This document shows, piece after piece, positions 44,751-53,555 of a stretch of DNA of 64,000 nucleotides (the first letter of the stretch is position 1; every line of letters starts with the position of its first letter). Position numbers and translations under genes: made by a program. Origin of the DNA: Teretinema sp942493045 (lineage in GTDB: Bacteria; Spirochaetota; Spirochaetia; Treponematales; Treponemataceae); contig OW818665.1 in assembly GCA_942493045.1 (NCBI GenBank), forward strand, positions 2,914,001 through 2,978,000, in the 5' to 3' direction. The notes below the pieces were generated by a model. The model searched no databases and was not told the DNA's origin. It saw only the letters and a list, made by a program, of their open reading frames with translations.

Positions 44751-44762
44751 TACCGATCGGTA
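44751..44762. promoter_or_regulatory. Perfect 12-bp palindrome between divergent lipoprotein genes
   Basis: TACCGATCGGTA lies 18 bp upstream of the leftward gene and 27 bp upstream of the rightward one. Its form resembles TetR-family operators. No TetR gene is nearby. Confidence 0.5.
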
Positions 44763-44789
44763 ATGTCAATTTCTTTAAAGGGACGGTCT

Positions 44790-45767
44790 ATGAAAAAAAT
44801 TATTCTTTGTGCCGCTTTATTTTTACCTTCGTTTTTCGTTTCCTGCAATGCCGGCGGTTCTTCGGGATTAAACGTGGACTTCCGGAATGAAATGCGAAAT
44901 TTTGTAATCAATTTAAGTGAGTACGCAAAGACGCAGGATTCAGCTTTTGTTGTCATTCCGCAGAACGGCATTGAGCTCGTGACTTTGGATGGCGAGAGCG
45001 ATGGGGCAATAAGTACTGATTATCTGAACGCGATTGACGGCCATGGACAGGAGGATTTGTTATACGGATATACTGGCGATGATCAAGCCTCTCCCTCTGC
45101 GGAGGCTGCTTATATCCGGTCCTTTCTGGATCTTTCTAAAGATGAGGGCAATGTCATATTGGTAATTGACTATTGCTCGACTCATGCAAAAATGGATGAT
45201 TCTTACGCTCAGAATAATTCAGCCGGGTATATTTCATTTGCCGCGGACGCCAGGAATTTAAATACAATACCCGATTATCCGGCGCTGCCCTATGGAGTTA
45301 ATGCCACGGACATCAACTCTTTAACCGATGCCCGGAATTTCCTCTATCTGATTAATCCTGAATACTACGCCTCTAAAACAGATTTTATCGCCGCGGTAGG
45401 GGCAACCGATTATGACCTACTGATAATGGATTTATTCTTTAATGACGGCAGCGCTTTTACGGCTTCGGAAATAGATCAGCTTAAAACTAAAGCGAACGGC
45501 GCAAAGCGGATGGTAATCTGTTATATGTCGATCGGTGAGGCGGAGGACTATCGGTATTACTGGCAGCCGGTCTGGTCTATTATTCCTCCTCTTTGGTTGA
45601 GCGCTGAAAATCCGGACTGGCCCGGCAATTATAAGGTTAAATACTGGAATGCCGACTGGCAGCGCATAATATACGGCAATGACTCATCCTATCTAAAAAA
45701 AATTATCGACGCCGGTTTCGATGGAGCGTATCTTGATATAATCGACGCATTTGAATTTTATGAGTAA
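44790..45767 (+). CDS. TM1410/GH114-like secreted lipoprotein
   Basis: A 325-aa protein. Signal peptide and lipobox (LFLPSFFVSC) precede a TIM-barrel domain: LLIMDLFFNDG, AKRMVICYMSIGEAEDYRYYW, and DAGFDGAYLDIIDAFE are the strand-end motifs of TM1410 / endo-alpha-1,4-polygalactosaminidase-like (GH114) proteins. It probably cleaves an extracellular polysaccharide. ATG 44790 follows AAAGGGA; 44763 opens the frame. Confidence 0.8.
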   Translation: MKKIILCAALFLPSFFVSCNAGGSSGLNVDFRNEMRNFVINLSEYAKTQDSAFVVIPQNGIELVTLDGESDGAISTDYLNAIDGHGQEDLLYGYTGDDQASPSAEAAYIRSFLDLSKDEGNVILVIDYCSTHAKMDDSYAQNNSAGYISFAADARNLNTIPDYPALPYGVNATDINSLTDARNFLYLINPEYYASKTDFIAAVGATDYDLLIMDLFFNDGSAFTASEIDQLKTKANGAKRMVICYMSIGEAEDYRYYWQPVWSIIPPLWLSAENPDWPGNYKVKYWNADWQRIIYGNDSSYLKKIIDAGFDGAYLDIIDAFEFYE

Positions 45768-45993
45768 TTGAGTTCTAACTGAGTCGATGCGAGGACGGTC
45801 TGAACCTTGACTCGAGCGTAGTACGAAATCCATTTACTAGTAAGCAATAGAGCTACCCGTAATGATATAAAGTCAGGGCCCGAACCGTCTGTGCGTCAAG
45901 GACCGGATGTGTTTACGAATCTTTCGTGAATATGTAATTATTATTGACATGGTATATAAATTGCATTACATTTATACTGAAATGGAGGGAAAT

Positions 45994-46263
45994 ATGCCAC
46001 AAACTAATGTTAATATCCGAATGGACACAGAAATAAAACAGGAGGCAGAACAGCTTTTTGAAAGCCTTGGCCTGAATATGTCCACCGCGTTTAATATTTT
46101 TATTCGGCAGTCTTTGAGAACCGGTAGTATCCCCTTCGAAATTACAACCCGCGATGATGGTTTTTTTAATCAGTATAATCAAATGAAACTTCGCTTGGCG
46201 GCACGACGTATGGATAAAGGGAAGGGTGTCGTGCATGAAATAGCGGAAGACTTCAATGACTAA
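45994..46263 (+). CDS. RelB/DinJ-family antitoxin
   Basis: An 89-aa antitoxin. The ribbon-helix-helix start VNIRMDTEIKQEAEQLFESLGLNMSTAFNIFI is characteristic of RelB/DinJ proteins; the C-terminal tail binds toxin. ATG 45994 has TGGAGGGA upstream. TTGACA at 45944 suggests a local promoter. Overlaps the toxin gene by 8 bp. Confidence 0.87.
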   Translation: MPQTNVNIRMDTEIKQEAEQLFESLGLNMSTAFNIFIRQSLRTGSIPFEITTRDDGFFNQYNQMKLRLAARRMDKGKGVVHEIAEDFND

Positions 46264-46519
46264 GGTATGGGATGAAGATGCCTGGGAAGATAATATCTAT
46301 TGGCAAACTGAGGACAGAAAAACTCTTAAACGAATAAACCAGCTGATAAAAGATATTGAACGAAATGGAAATGACGGACTCGGAAAACCGGAGCCCTTAA
46401 AAGGAGATTTATCTGGATTCTGGAGTCGACAAATTGATCAAAAAAATCGCTTGGTATATCGGATAATAGATCTCCAAATACAAATAATACAATGCAAGAC
46501 ACACTATGGTGATACCTGA
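46256..46519 (+). CDS. YoeB/Txe-type mRNA interferase toxin
   Basis: An 87-aa toxin of the RelE superfamily. WDEDAWEDNIYWQTEDRKTLKRINQLIKDI starts like YoeB, and the end GFWSRQIDQKNRLVYRI, then CKTHYGD, carries the YoeB catalytic His-Tyr pair. It cuts mRNA at ribosomes. Paired here with a RelB/DinJ antitoxin rather than YefM, which is a common swap. Confidence 0.88.
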   Translation: MTKVWDEDAWEDNIYWQTEDRKTLKRINQLIKDIERNGNDGLGKPEPLKGDLSGFWSRQIDQKNRLVYRIIDLQIQIIQCKTHYGDT

Positions 46520-46527
46520 GGAATTCC

Positions 46528-46640
46528 TCAGTACCCGATAATCTTCTGCTCCACGCCGCATCCGGTACTCAGGCTGCGCTCCAGTAGGCCTTCTATTCCC
46601 GGGAGGTGGCGGATGTCGTCGCGGATTTGCGCGGCACTAT
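46528..46640 (-). pseudogene. C-terminal remnant of an unidentified gene
   Basis: A minus-strand frame ends AAQIRDDIRHLPGIEGLLER, then SLSTGCGVEQKIIGY, and reads like the tail of a GC-rich host gene, but upstream sequence is AT-rich and unrelated. I cannot name the family. It was probably cut by the insertion carrying the ccd pair. Confidence 0.35.
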
Positions 46641-46711
46641 TTCCGTTTTTGTTATCTAAAAGAGAAGTATTACAGCTAAATAAACTCACTTGCGTGCATT
46701 TACTGCTATCC

Positions 46712-46747
46712 TTGACACATATATTATATGCGCACATATTATATGTA
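46712..46747 (+). promoter_or_regulatory. Promoter and operator for ccdAB
   Basis: TTGACA (46712-46717) is followed by CATATT (46735-46740) with 17-nt spacing. CATATATTATATG and CATATTATATG, two A/T palindromic units, overlap the promoter. This is consistent with repression by the CcdA-CcdB complex. Confidence 0.55.
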
Positions 46748-46763
46748 TAAGCGGAGGTGATCT

Positions 46764-47009
46764 ATGTCTATTTTATATAATATTAATGCACCAAAAAAAC
46801 CAACAAATTTGACTATCAATAGTGATTTGTTGACTCAGGTAAAAGATCTTAAGATAAATTTATCTGCTACACTCGAAAGTGCACTTGCTGAAGCCCTTAA
46901 GGCAAAAAAAATAGATCTTTGGAAAGAAGATAATAAGGAAGCAATAATAAACTATAATAATACTATTCAAGAATTTGGTCTTTTTAGTGATGAGATCAGG
47001 ATGTTCTGA
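46764..47009 (+). CDS. ccdA: CcdA-type antitoxin
   Basis: An 81-aa antitoxin. KKPTNLTINSDLLTQVKDLKINLSATLESAL is the ribbon-helix-helix start of CcdA, and EDNKEAIINYNNTIQEFGLFSDEIRMF is the toxin-binding tail. It neutralises CcdB and represses the operon. Its stop overlaps the ccdB start. Confidence 0.9.
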   Translation: MSILYNINAPKKPTNLTINSDLLTQVKDLKINLSATLESALAEALKAKKIDLWKEDNKEAIINYNNTIQEFGLFSDEIRMF

Positions 47010-47326
47010 TGTCTCAATATTATGTATATGAAAATTTAAATGACAAATCAAAAAAGATTTATCCTTATCTACTAGATGTTCAGTCAACATTGTTATCTGA
47101 TCTTGAAACAAAAATAGTAATTCCATTAGCTGTAAAAGAAAAGTTTGGGAAAGGGATTATTAAGAATTTAAATCCAATAGTAATAATTAAAAAAAAGGAA
47201 TACGTTTTGTTAACGCAGCAAATGGCTGGTATTTCAATAACTCAAATTGGATCAGCAATTTGTGAATGCTTATCGGAAAGACATCAAATACTCTCTGCGA
47301 TAGATTTTCTGATTACTGGAATTTAA
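47009..47326 (+). CDS. ccdB: CcdB-type gyrase-poison toxin
   Basis: A 105-aa CcdB. QYYVYENLNDKSKKIYPYLLDVQSTLLSDLETKIVIPL is the family's start. The C-terminal AICECLSERHQILSAIDFLITGI replaces the usual WGI end that contacts GyrA, so potency is uncertain. The AT-rich composition shows recent transfer with ccdA. Confidence 0.87.
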   Translation: MSQYYVYENLNDKSKKIYPYLLDVQSTLLSDLETKIVIPLAVKEKFGKGIIKNLNPIVIIKKKEYVLLTQQMAGISITQIGSAICECLSERHQILSAIDFLITGI

Positions 47327-47340
47327 GAAAAGCGACAAAA

Positions 47341-47459
47341 GGCTCTCATAGGGTTTTTCTTTGCTCCAGAAAATAACCTCATGGCCGATATGCCACTCGA
47401 AGTCGTCGGAGAAGCGGTCGCTGAGCACGCGGCCGGAATAATTCATCGCCCACTCGGTC
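47341..47459 (-). pseudogene. Deleted partial copy of the XRE-DUF5680 gene
   Basis: This stretch matches the intact gene at 48785-49462 in two blocks, 48805-48880 and 48977-49036, joined with about 100 bp missing. It keeps the same strand. It shows that the region was duplicated and then deleted. Confidence 0.65.
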
Positions 47460-47550
47460 TTCGAGTACTTGGAAAACGAGGCTCCCGAACTTCGCAGTTT
47501 TTAGAGGTCTACCAACTCCCATAAAGGTTCGCTCAGATCCGTCAGACTTT

Positions 47551-47690
47551 GAAACAGACGGCATCTGCGGGCTTGAGGGTAAATTGAAGGATTGGCCGGG
47601 CTTCGCCGGTCTGCTCTTTCCAGAAGGCCGCAGCTCCGCGTTTGCCTTTCGGTATTTCGGTGCGCAGGCATCGGGTACTCCTTGTTTTAC
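47551..47690 (-). pseudogene. C-terminal fragment of an unidentified enzyme
   Basis: Minus-strand frame RSTRCLRTEIPKGKRGAAAF, then WKEQTGEARPILQFTLKPAD and AVCFKV, then a stop. It has no start of its own and is GC-rich like host genes. The family is not recognised; the end resembles those of some glycoside hydrolases. Confidence 0.35.
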
Positions 47691-48532
47691 CATTCGGCAT
47701 TGTACGGTACCTGGAATGTCCAGAGGACTCCGGTAAGCACGTTAGTTCCGGATAACTCGATCTGAAGGTATCCCTCCCCCTGTCCGGGAATACGCAGGCT
47801 GGCAGGAAGGCTTTCAATGCCGAGCTTTTGGCGCAGGACTTGTACGGAATCACCAAGGGTAATGCCGTACATCCATCGGAATGGCAGGGGTGTATCGGTG
47901 TCGATTTCGTAGACAAGCGTTTGTTCATGGTGTGACCGGCCTTCAGAGTGGGTGATTCGGGTGTAGTCATTATGTACGAAATCTTTGGGGTGTGCAAAAA
48001 GGGCATGTCCGCCGCCGGCGGGTTTTATATCCGCAAAAGGGGTGCGGCATAAAAGCGAGAGGCGAATTTCCGGGTTGTCGCGCAAAAGGTTTCGCGCTGG
48101 AAAAGGGTTTCCCAGGGGTGTCTGTTGGGATGTGCTATCGTCATCAAAAAAATTAAAATTGAGCATGCCGGGCATGAGCCATGTCTCACCCAGACGCTCC
48201 TGGGCGCCGATGATGGTTTGCGGAGTGCCGTTCACCGTTAGTACAAAAGGGAGGCGGGCCACATAGGTTGCGTTTATCCATTGTTCTGAAGTTGGGCTGA
48301 TACGATACCACATATCTCAGACGCCGTTAGAAAAAGATCCCAAACCGCTTACATCAAAGAGGGCAACAAGTGCATTTGTACTGAGTGTACCGGTAACAGT
48401 GCCGTCAAGCCCCGGTTTATCGCGGATGCGCAGATTGTCGGAAAAAACTATTCCGGTAGGGAATGCCTGGGTTATCGAAACAAGGATGGAGGCCAGAACA
48501 ATAAAAAGAAGAATGTGTTTTCGTGTAATCAT
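47687..48532 (-). pseudogene. Secreted SH3-domain protein split by an in-frame TGA
   Basis: The first part (48317-48532) encodes a signal peptide and an SH3 domain start (SDNLRIRDKPGLDGTVTGTL). It ends at TGA 48317-48319. The same frame continues as DMWYRISPTSEQWINATYVA and 190 more residues to 47687, completing the SH3 domain. One nonsense change thus divides a ~281-aa gene. A second start at 48313 could still make the C-terminal part. Read-through or recoding is possible but not shown. Confidence 0.75.
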
Positions 48533-48568
48533 CGGCTGCTCTCCCTCTGTTTATAAAAGTAGTATATC

Positions 48569-48718
48569 ATGAAAATAACGTGGATAAAAGTATGGTGGAC
48601 AATGTCTGCAGTAATACATAACGTGAGTCTTGTTGATGGGGCGGAAGCGGTGTTTCCGCTTACAGAAAGCGATTTAATTCACGGATACGGCCGTTATGAA
48701 ACACTCAAGGTCCATTGA
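48569..48718 (+). pseudogene. N-terminal fragment of a class IV aminotransferase-like gene
   Basis: A 49-aa frame with VSLVDGAEAVFPLTESDLIHGYGRYETLKV, the opening segment of class-IV PLP aminotransferase / aminodeoxychorismate-lyase-type proteins, before a stop. The rest is absent, so it is a truncated relic. Confidence 0.45.
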
Positions 48719-48726
48719 GGCGTTCT

Positions 48727-48751
48727 GAAACTGTCATTATGTGACAGTTTC
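48727..48751. promoter_or_regulatory. Second copy of the abiE-type palindrome
   Basis: GAAACTGTCA and TGACAGTTTC with a 5-nt gap are identical in arms to the operator at 40177-40201. No abiE genes follow here; the next gene (48785) runs the other way. Confidence 0.65.
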
Positions 48752-48784
48752 TGGAACAAATAGCTCGTTCCCCTTAAAAAAAAA

Positions 48785-49462
48785 TCACCGCACCAATCCT
48801 CCGTGAAACAGGCACTCATAGGTTTTTTCATTGCTCCAGAAAATATCCTCATGGCCGGAGTACCACTCGAAGCCGCCGTCGATATGGGCGTAGTAGGCGT
48901 ACTCTCCGGCGCTGTAGTGCGGCGGACCGCGGAAGGGTTGTTCAGGCGGAACGCGTAACAGGGCCGACTTCAGGAAGTCGCCGGAGAAGCGGTCGCTGAG
49001 CACGCGGCCTGAATAATTCATCGCCCACACGGGTTGACCGTTTTTCCAGAGCGCTTCCTCGCCGATAAAACGCTCGCCGCCAAGATAGGTGTCGTGGTAA
49101 TAATAGGCCCCTTCAGAAAAGCTGAGGTCATGGGAAGCCGGTCGGGAAGGCGTCGTTTCCGCGCCGGCCGCGGCATAGGTATTCTTTTTGGCCTTGCATA
49201 AAAAGGCGATCAGTTCCTGCCGTTCGCTTTCGCCGGGGGTGGGAATGCAGGGTATAGCGCACTCGTCATCGTCGCGGACCAGCGAATCAATGCGTACCGC
49301 GAACAGGTCCGAAAGCAAAATCAGTTTGTCCAGCTCCGGTATCGACTCCGAGGCTTCCCACTTGGTCACCGATTGCCGTGATACTCCGATCCGGTCAGCT
49401 AACGCTTCCTGAGAAAGAGAGCGGCCCTTTCGCAGCGAGATAAGTTTTTCAGCAAAGTTCAT
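48785..49462 (-). CDS. XRE-type regulator with C-terminal DUF5680 domain
   Basis: A 225-aa protein. Residues 1-60 are a classical XRE/Cro helix-turn-helix (LSQEALADRIGVSRQSVTKWEASESIPELD). The C-terminal ~120 residues (FSEGAYYYHDTYLGGERFIGEEALW, GRVLSDRFSGDFLKSAL, HYSAGEYAYYAHIDG) match DUF5680, common after XRE domains. GAGGAGGAAA precedes ATG 49462. Confidence 0.85.
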   Translation of the reverse strand: MNFAEKLISLRKGRSLSQEALADRIGVSRQSVTKWEASESIPELDKLILLSDLFAVRIDSLVRDDDECAIPCIPTPGESERQELIAFLCKAKKNTYAAAGAETTPSRPASHDLSFSEGAYYYHDTYLGGERFIGEEALWKNGQPVWAMNYSGRVLSDRFSGDFLKSALLRVPPEQPFRGPPHYSAGEYAYYAHIDGGFEWYSGHEDIFWSNEKTYECLFHGGLVR

Positions 49463-49639
49463 GGTGTTTCCTCCTCTTGCAGTATACCCTACCAAAAGCA
49501 GAGCGCGCCACCAATCATGGTTTGCAAATCCGGCAACCGTAGGGAGCTTGATTCTTACAAAATGTAGGTACGGTCCCGAAAGTTAGTATAATTGGTGTAT
49601 AATAGTTTTTATATTCCTATCTATACTGCGGAGGAAAAA

Positions 49640-50986
49640 ATGGCAGTTGAAAAAGACTCTCAGCGTATTCGCTGGCTGTATAGTCAGCTGGAGACTTTAA
49701 CCCGCCAACGGGTGATCGACTCCGGCACGGCCGAGCGCCTTCGCGCCCATTACGGGCCGGTTGAGGAAAACCGCAAGATGGCCGCTACCATGATCTTTAC
49801 GGCCATCGGCTTCGCGCTGGTAGGCTTAGGTATCATTTTAATTATCGCCTTTAACTGGGCCGGCCTGCCCAGGCTGCCCAAGATGCTGCTTTCATTGCTG
49901 CCGCTGCTTTCCGGCATCGCGCTCTCCCTTTTTGCCCTCAAGCTTAAACGCGAGAGTTTTGCCTGGCGTGAGGGGGTTGGCGCTTTCTGGTTTTTATCGA
50001 TCGGCGCGACCATCTCCCTGATTTCCCAAACCTACAACATTCACGGTGAGCTTCAAGGCTTTCTGCTGATCTGGATAGTGCTCGGCCTCCCGGTTATCTA
50101 CGTGATGCTCAGTTCCTTCGCCTATTTTTTGGTGATGGCCTGGGTGCTGTGGTGGGCAAGCCTCGCCCAGCTCGATGGCGGATACGCCACCGCCTTCTGG
50201 CTGTTGATGGCCGCGGCCCTGCCGTTCTTGGTCATGAAATTCCGCGAGGACCGGTATTCCGGCGGCGTGATCAGAAATTCCCTGCTGACGGCCATCACCT
50301 TCTCGGTCGGGGTCGGCGTCTCCCTCGAGAAATGCCTTCCGGGCTTGTGGATCGTTATCTACATGGCCCTTTTCGCGGTAATGTACCTGTCTAGCGGCAA
50401 GCTCTACAGCGAGCGGGAATCGGTTTTGCGGCGCCCCTTTCAGTGGTACTCGGTCTCCGCCATAACCGTGCTTTCGCTAGTGCTGACCCTCGAATGGCCC
50501 TGGGAAGAAATCGGCTGGCGGTACTACCGCACTGGCGGGAAGTTTTTTGCCCTGGCCGGTGTCGCGGACTACCTGCTGCTCGGCGCGCTGCTCGCCGCCT
50601 CCGCGGCCCTGCTTGTAGACGCCCTTCGGCGTCGTAAATACTGGCTTATCGATTTCGGCCTCGCTCCCTTTCTGGCGCTGGCCTGCTATCTGATCATGAC
50701 CATAGCCGGGAATACCTACGAGTCGGTTGCCTTAATCAGCGTACAGATCAGTATGAACCTCTATTGCCTCTACCTCGGAATCCGGGCGATTGTCGCGGGA
50801 CTGGAGTTGCGCGAGATGACGGTGGTCAATGGCGGAATGCTCACCCTCGGCGTGCTGGTAATCATGCGCTTCTTCGATCTGGATTTCGGCCTTCTGGAGC
50901 GCGGGATCACTTTTATCCTGGTCGGCGCGGCCATTCTCGCCGCCAATATTTTACTCAACAAAAAGACAGGGGTAAAAAATGTTTAA
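49640..50986 (+). CDS. DUF2157 polytopic membrane protein
   Basis: A 448-aa membrane protein. The N-terminal cytosolic part (QRIRWLYSQLETLTRQRVIDSGTAERLRAHYG) and about twelve hydrophobic helices fit DUF2157, a family usually paired with a GDYXXLXY protein as here. Function unknown. ATG 49640 follows GCGGAGG; it overlaps the next gene by 8 bp. Confidence 0.85.
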   Translation: MAVEKDSQRIRWLYSQLETLTRQRVIDSGTAERLRAHYGPVEENRKMAATMIFTAIGFALVGLGIILIIAFNWAGLPRLPKMLLSLLPLLSGIALSLFALKLKRESFAWREGVGAFWFLSIGATISLISQTYNIHGELQGFLLIWIVLGLPVIYVMLSSFAYFLVMAWVLWWASLAQLDGGYATAFWLLMAAALPFLVMKFREDRYSGGVIRNSLLTAITFSVGVGVSLEKCLPGLWIVIYMALFAVMYLSSGKLYSERESVLRRPFQWYSVSAITVLSLVLTLEWPWEEIGWRYYRTGGKFFALAGVADYLLLGALLAASAALLVDALRRRKYWLIDFGLAPFLALACYLIMTIAGNTYESVALISVQISMNLYCLYLGIRAIVAGLELREMTVVNGGMLTLGVLVIMRFFDLDFGLLERGITFILVGAAILAANILLNKKTGVKNV

Positions 50987-51530
50987 CATAAAACGTCATT
51001 TCAAGACCTTGTTGGCCATCGTCATAGCCCTGCAGTTATCCGTGCCGCTGTACATGATCGTGAGCAATGAAGTCACTCTGGCCCGGGGCACGCTCTACCG
51101 TTTTCGGGTCGCCCCCGTTGACCCCTATGATCCGTTCCGCGGCCGCTATGTAACCGTGCGTCCGCTCGACACCCACGTTTACTCCGATCTTAAACTTGCT
51201 TCAGGAGATACCGCCTATGCCCTGCTGAAAGATTCCGACGGCTACGCCGAAATCAGCGACCTGTCCGTGGACAGACCGGAAAGCAGCGACTATCTGCCCG
51301 TGAGGATTCATTCCGTTTCCGACGGACCGGATGGAAAGCTGTTCCGGATTGAGTATCCCTTTGACCGGATTTTCATGAACGAAAAAACCGCCCCGCTGGT
51401 GGACAGGGCCTTTGCCACCTACGATGGTACGGTGTATCTTTCAGTGGCGGTTAAGGACGGCCGGGCCACTGTCCGGAACCTGTACTTCGATTCAGTAGAG
51501 GCCAGTGAATTCGTGAGGGAGAAAAAATGA
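50979..51530 (+). CDS. GDYXXLXY-domain membrane protein
   Basis: A 183-aa protein with one N-terminal transmembrane helix and an extracytoplasmic domain. VAPVDPYDPFRGRYVTVRPL is the region of the GDYXXLXY family; the literal motif is here altered to RGRYVTV. Partner of DUF2157. Overlaps its neighbours by 8 and 4 bp. Confidence 0.8.
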   Translation: MFNIKRHFKTLLAIVIALQLSVPLYMIVSNEVTLARGTLYRFRVAPVDPYDPFRGRYVTVRPLDTHVYSDLKLASGDTAYALLKDSDGYAEISDLSVDRPESSDYLPVRIHSVSDGPDGKLFRIEYPFDRIFMNEKTAPLVDRAFATYDGTVYLSVAVKDGRATVRNLYFDSVEASEFVREKK

Positions 51531-52429
51531 AAAAGCTAACGCTTGCGGTAATTTTTGTGGCAGGTATTTTATTTTCAGCCTATGCCGATTTTAAGACAAC
51601 GTATGAAAGCCTTTTAGGCGCCTCGAAATTAACTGAACTGGAGCAGCATCTTGCCCTCTGGGAAAGCGCTGAGCCACGCAACCCGGAAATGTTTATCGCC
51701 TACTTCAATTACTATTTGCGAAAGGGGATGCATGACGGTATTTCCATAGATACGTATCTGAAAGACCCTAAAAACCAATTGGCGGTTACCGACCCGGATA
51801 CCCACGAGATTGTGGGATATATAAACGATGGTACCTGGTATGAAAAAGAAGACCTGGAGCGGGCGCTGGACTATCTTAGCCGGGGTTTAGCGATCACCCC
51901 TAATCGGCTGGACATGCATTTCGGGCAAATCCATATTCTGGGACAGGTCGGCGAATATTCCCGGCAGGCCGATAAAATAATTGAAGCGCTCAGGGTATCT
52001 AGAGCTATTTCCAATAAATGGCTGTGGAGCAATAACGAAACCATTCCGGATGAAGACGGTGAAGATTTTCTATTGAGTAACATCAATGATTACTATGGGC
52101 TCTGGTTCCGAGTGAAGAACGCGGAATCCTTCACCGCGGCCGAGCGGGTCAGTAAATACCAGGTTGAGCTTTATCCGCAAAATATTTATGGCTATAATAT
52201 ATTAGGTGTCATAAACGGGATGCAGGGGAGGTTGGATGAAGCCCTCTCTTATTACCTGCAAGCCGAAAAGATAAATAACGCAGACGTAGTGGTGCTGAAT
52301 AATATCGCGTATTGCTATGAGCAAAAGAAAGATACGGTCAACGCCCGGCTGTATTACCAAAAGATGGAACAGTATGGAAACGATGAGGTGAAATCCTATG
52401 CCGCAAGAAAGCTTACCCAGTTACAGTAA
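51527..52429 (+). CDS. Secreted TPR-repeat protein
   Basis: A 300-aa protein. An N-terminal signal peptide (LTLAVIFVAGILFSAYA) is followed by helical pairs; the last 100 residues contain tetratricopeptide units (YPQNIYGYNILGVINGMQGRLDEALSYYLQAEKI). Coupled by ATGA to the preceding gene. Probably a periplasmic scaffold; precise role unknown. Confidence 0.7.
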   Translation: MKKLTLAVIFVAGILFSAYADFKTTYESLLGASKLTELEQHLALWESAEPRNPEMFIAYFNYYLRKGMHDGISIDTYLKDPKNQLAVTDPDTHEIVGYINDGTWYEKEDLERALDYLSRGLAITPNRLDMHFGQIHILGQVGEYSRQADKIIEALRVSRAISNKWLWSNNETIPDEDGEDFLLSNINDYYGLWFRVKNAESFTAAERVSKYQVELYPQNIYGYNILGVINGMQGRLDEALSYYLQAEKINNADVVVLNNIAYCYEQKKDTVNARLYYQKMEQYGNDEVKSYAARKLTQLQ

Positions 52430-52445
52430 TCCGGCGGGCCTGAAA

Positions 52446-53555
52446 ATGAAACGCATCCTGACGTTAATTTTTACTATTCTGGTTCTGCTGATCGGCTGCG
52501 CCAGTCCCGGCGCTGAGCGGGAAATGGAAACCCGGTCCTTTCTGATGGGATTTACGCCCTGGCCCTATGACGCCACGCTCGAGGCGGTGGACTGGACTTA
52601 TGAAAGAATAAATCTGAACGGGGACATCGTTTCCCATCATATGGAAGAGGGCGTCCCCTGGCCCGAAGCCGCCGCCGGTAGCGCTTTCGCCCAAGAATTC
52701 CGCGATGAGATCACTTCCCGGACGGCTCGCTACGTAGACAGTAAAAAGGTGCTGCTCTCAATTTCTCCACTGAATATGGGACGCGACGGTATGGCCTTGT
52801 ATCGCGGGGCGTCGGGGAGCATGGCCCTTCCGTCTCCCTGGGATGGCTACGCGCTGAACAGCGCCGAGGTGAAAACAGCCTTTTTAAATTATGCCGTCAG
52901 CATGGTGGAGTCGTTTCAGCCGGATTATCTGGTGCTCGGTGTGGAAGTAAACTTGCTGATTCGCAATAACCCGGCTCTCTGGGACGCCTATCTGGATTTG
53001 CATGAGGCTACCTACGCGGCGCTGAAGACGGCGTATCCGGATCTGCCGGTCGGGGTTTCGGTTTTCTGCGTGCCTTTTTTCCCGGAATGGTCGCCTTCGG
53101 ACAATCTTGCTTCTCAAATTGCCGGCTTGCGGCAGCTGGAGACATCAGCCGATTTTATCGCCTTCTCCCTTCATCCTTTTATGAGCGGCTTGACCGCCGA
53201 GTCCTTTCCCTCCGATTACCTGAGCCGCCTGTACGCCCTGACTGACAAGCCGGTGGCGGTCTCCGAGAGCAGCTATCCGGCGCAGTATTGGCAAACTATG
53301 AACGCGCCGCTCATCGACTTTAACGGCACGCCCGCCAAACAGGAAGCTTTCTTGCGTTCAATGCTGAGCGCTTCCGATACGGCCGGCGCTCTTTTTGTAA
53401 TCTGGTTTAGCCTGCGCGACTTTGACGCCCTCTGGGAAGGCGCCCTTGGCAGCGACCCGACCGCCCTCGTCTGGCGCGACACCGGCCTCTATGGCGAAGA
53501 CGGCGACGCGCGAGCGGCCCTCAGTCTCTGGCAGGAGTGGTTTAAGAGGAACTAA
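52446..53555 (+). CDS. TIM-barrel (GH53-like) lipoprotein
   Basis: A 369-aa secreted protein. Lipobox LVLLIGC precedes a glycosidase-like TIM barrel: SFLMGFTPWPYD, DYLVLGVEVNLLIRNNP, FIAFSLHPFMSG, and KPVAVSESSYPAQYW (a possible catalytic Glu). It resembles arabinogalactan galactosidase-like proteins, but the substrate is unknown. ATG 52446 lies inside the preceding gene's downstream edge; the first 16 residues from 52398 overlap the TPR gene. Confidence 0.7.
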   Translation: MKRILTLIFTILVLLIGCASPGAEREMETRSFLMGFTPWPYDATLEAVDWTYERINLNGDIVSHHMEEGVPWPEAAAGSAFAQEFRDEITSRTARYVDSKKVLLSISPLNMGRDGMALYRGASGSMALPSPWDGYALNSAEVKTAFLNYAVSMVESFQPDYLVLGVEVNLLIRNNPALWDAYLDLHEATYAALKTAYPDLPVGVSVFCVPFFPEWSPSDNLASQIAGLRQLETSADFIAFSLHPFMSGLTAESFPSDYLSRLYALTDKPVAVSESSYPAQYWQTMNAPLIDFNGTPAKQEAFLRSMLSASDTAGALFVIWFSLRDFDALWEGALGSDPTALVWRDTGLYGEDGDARAALSLWQEWFKRN

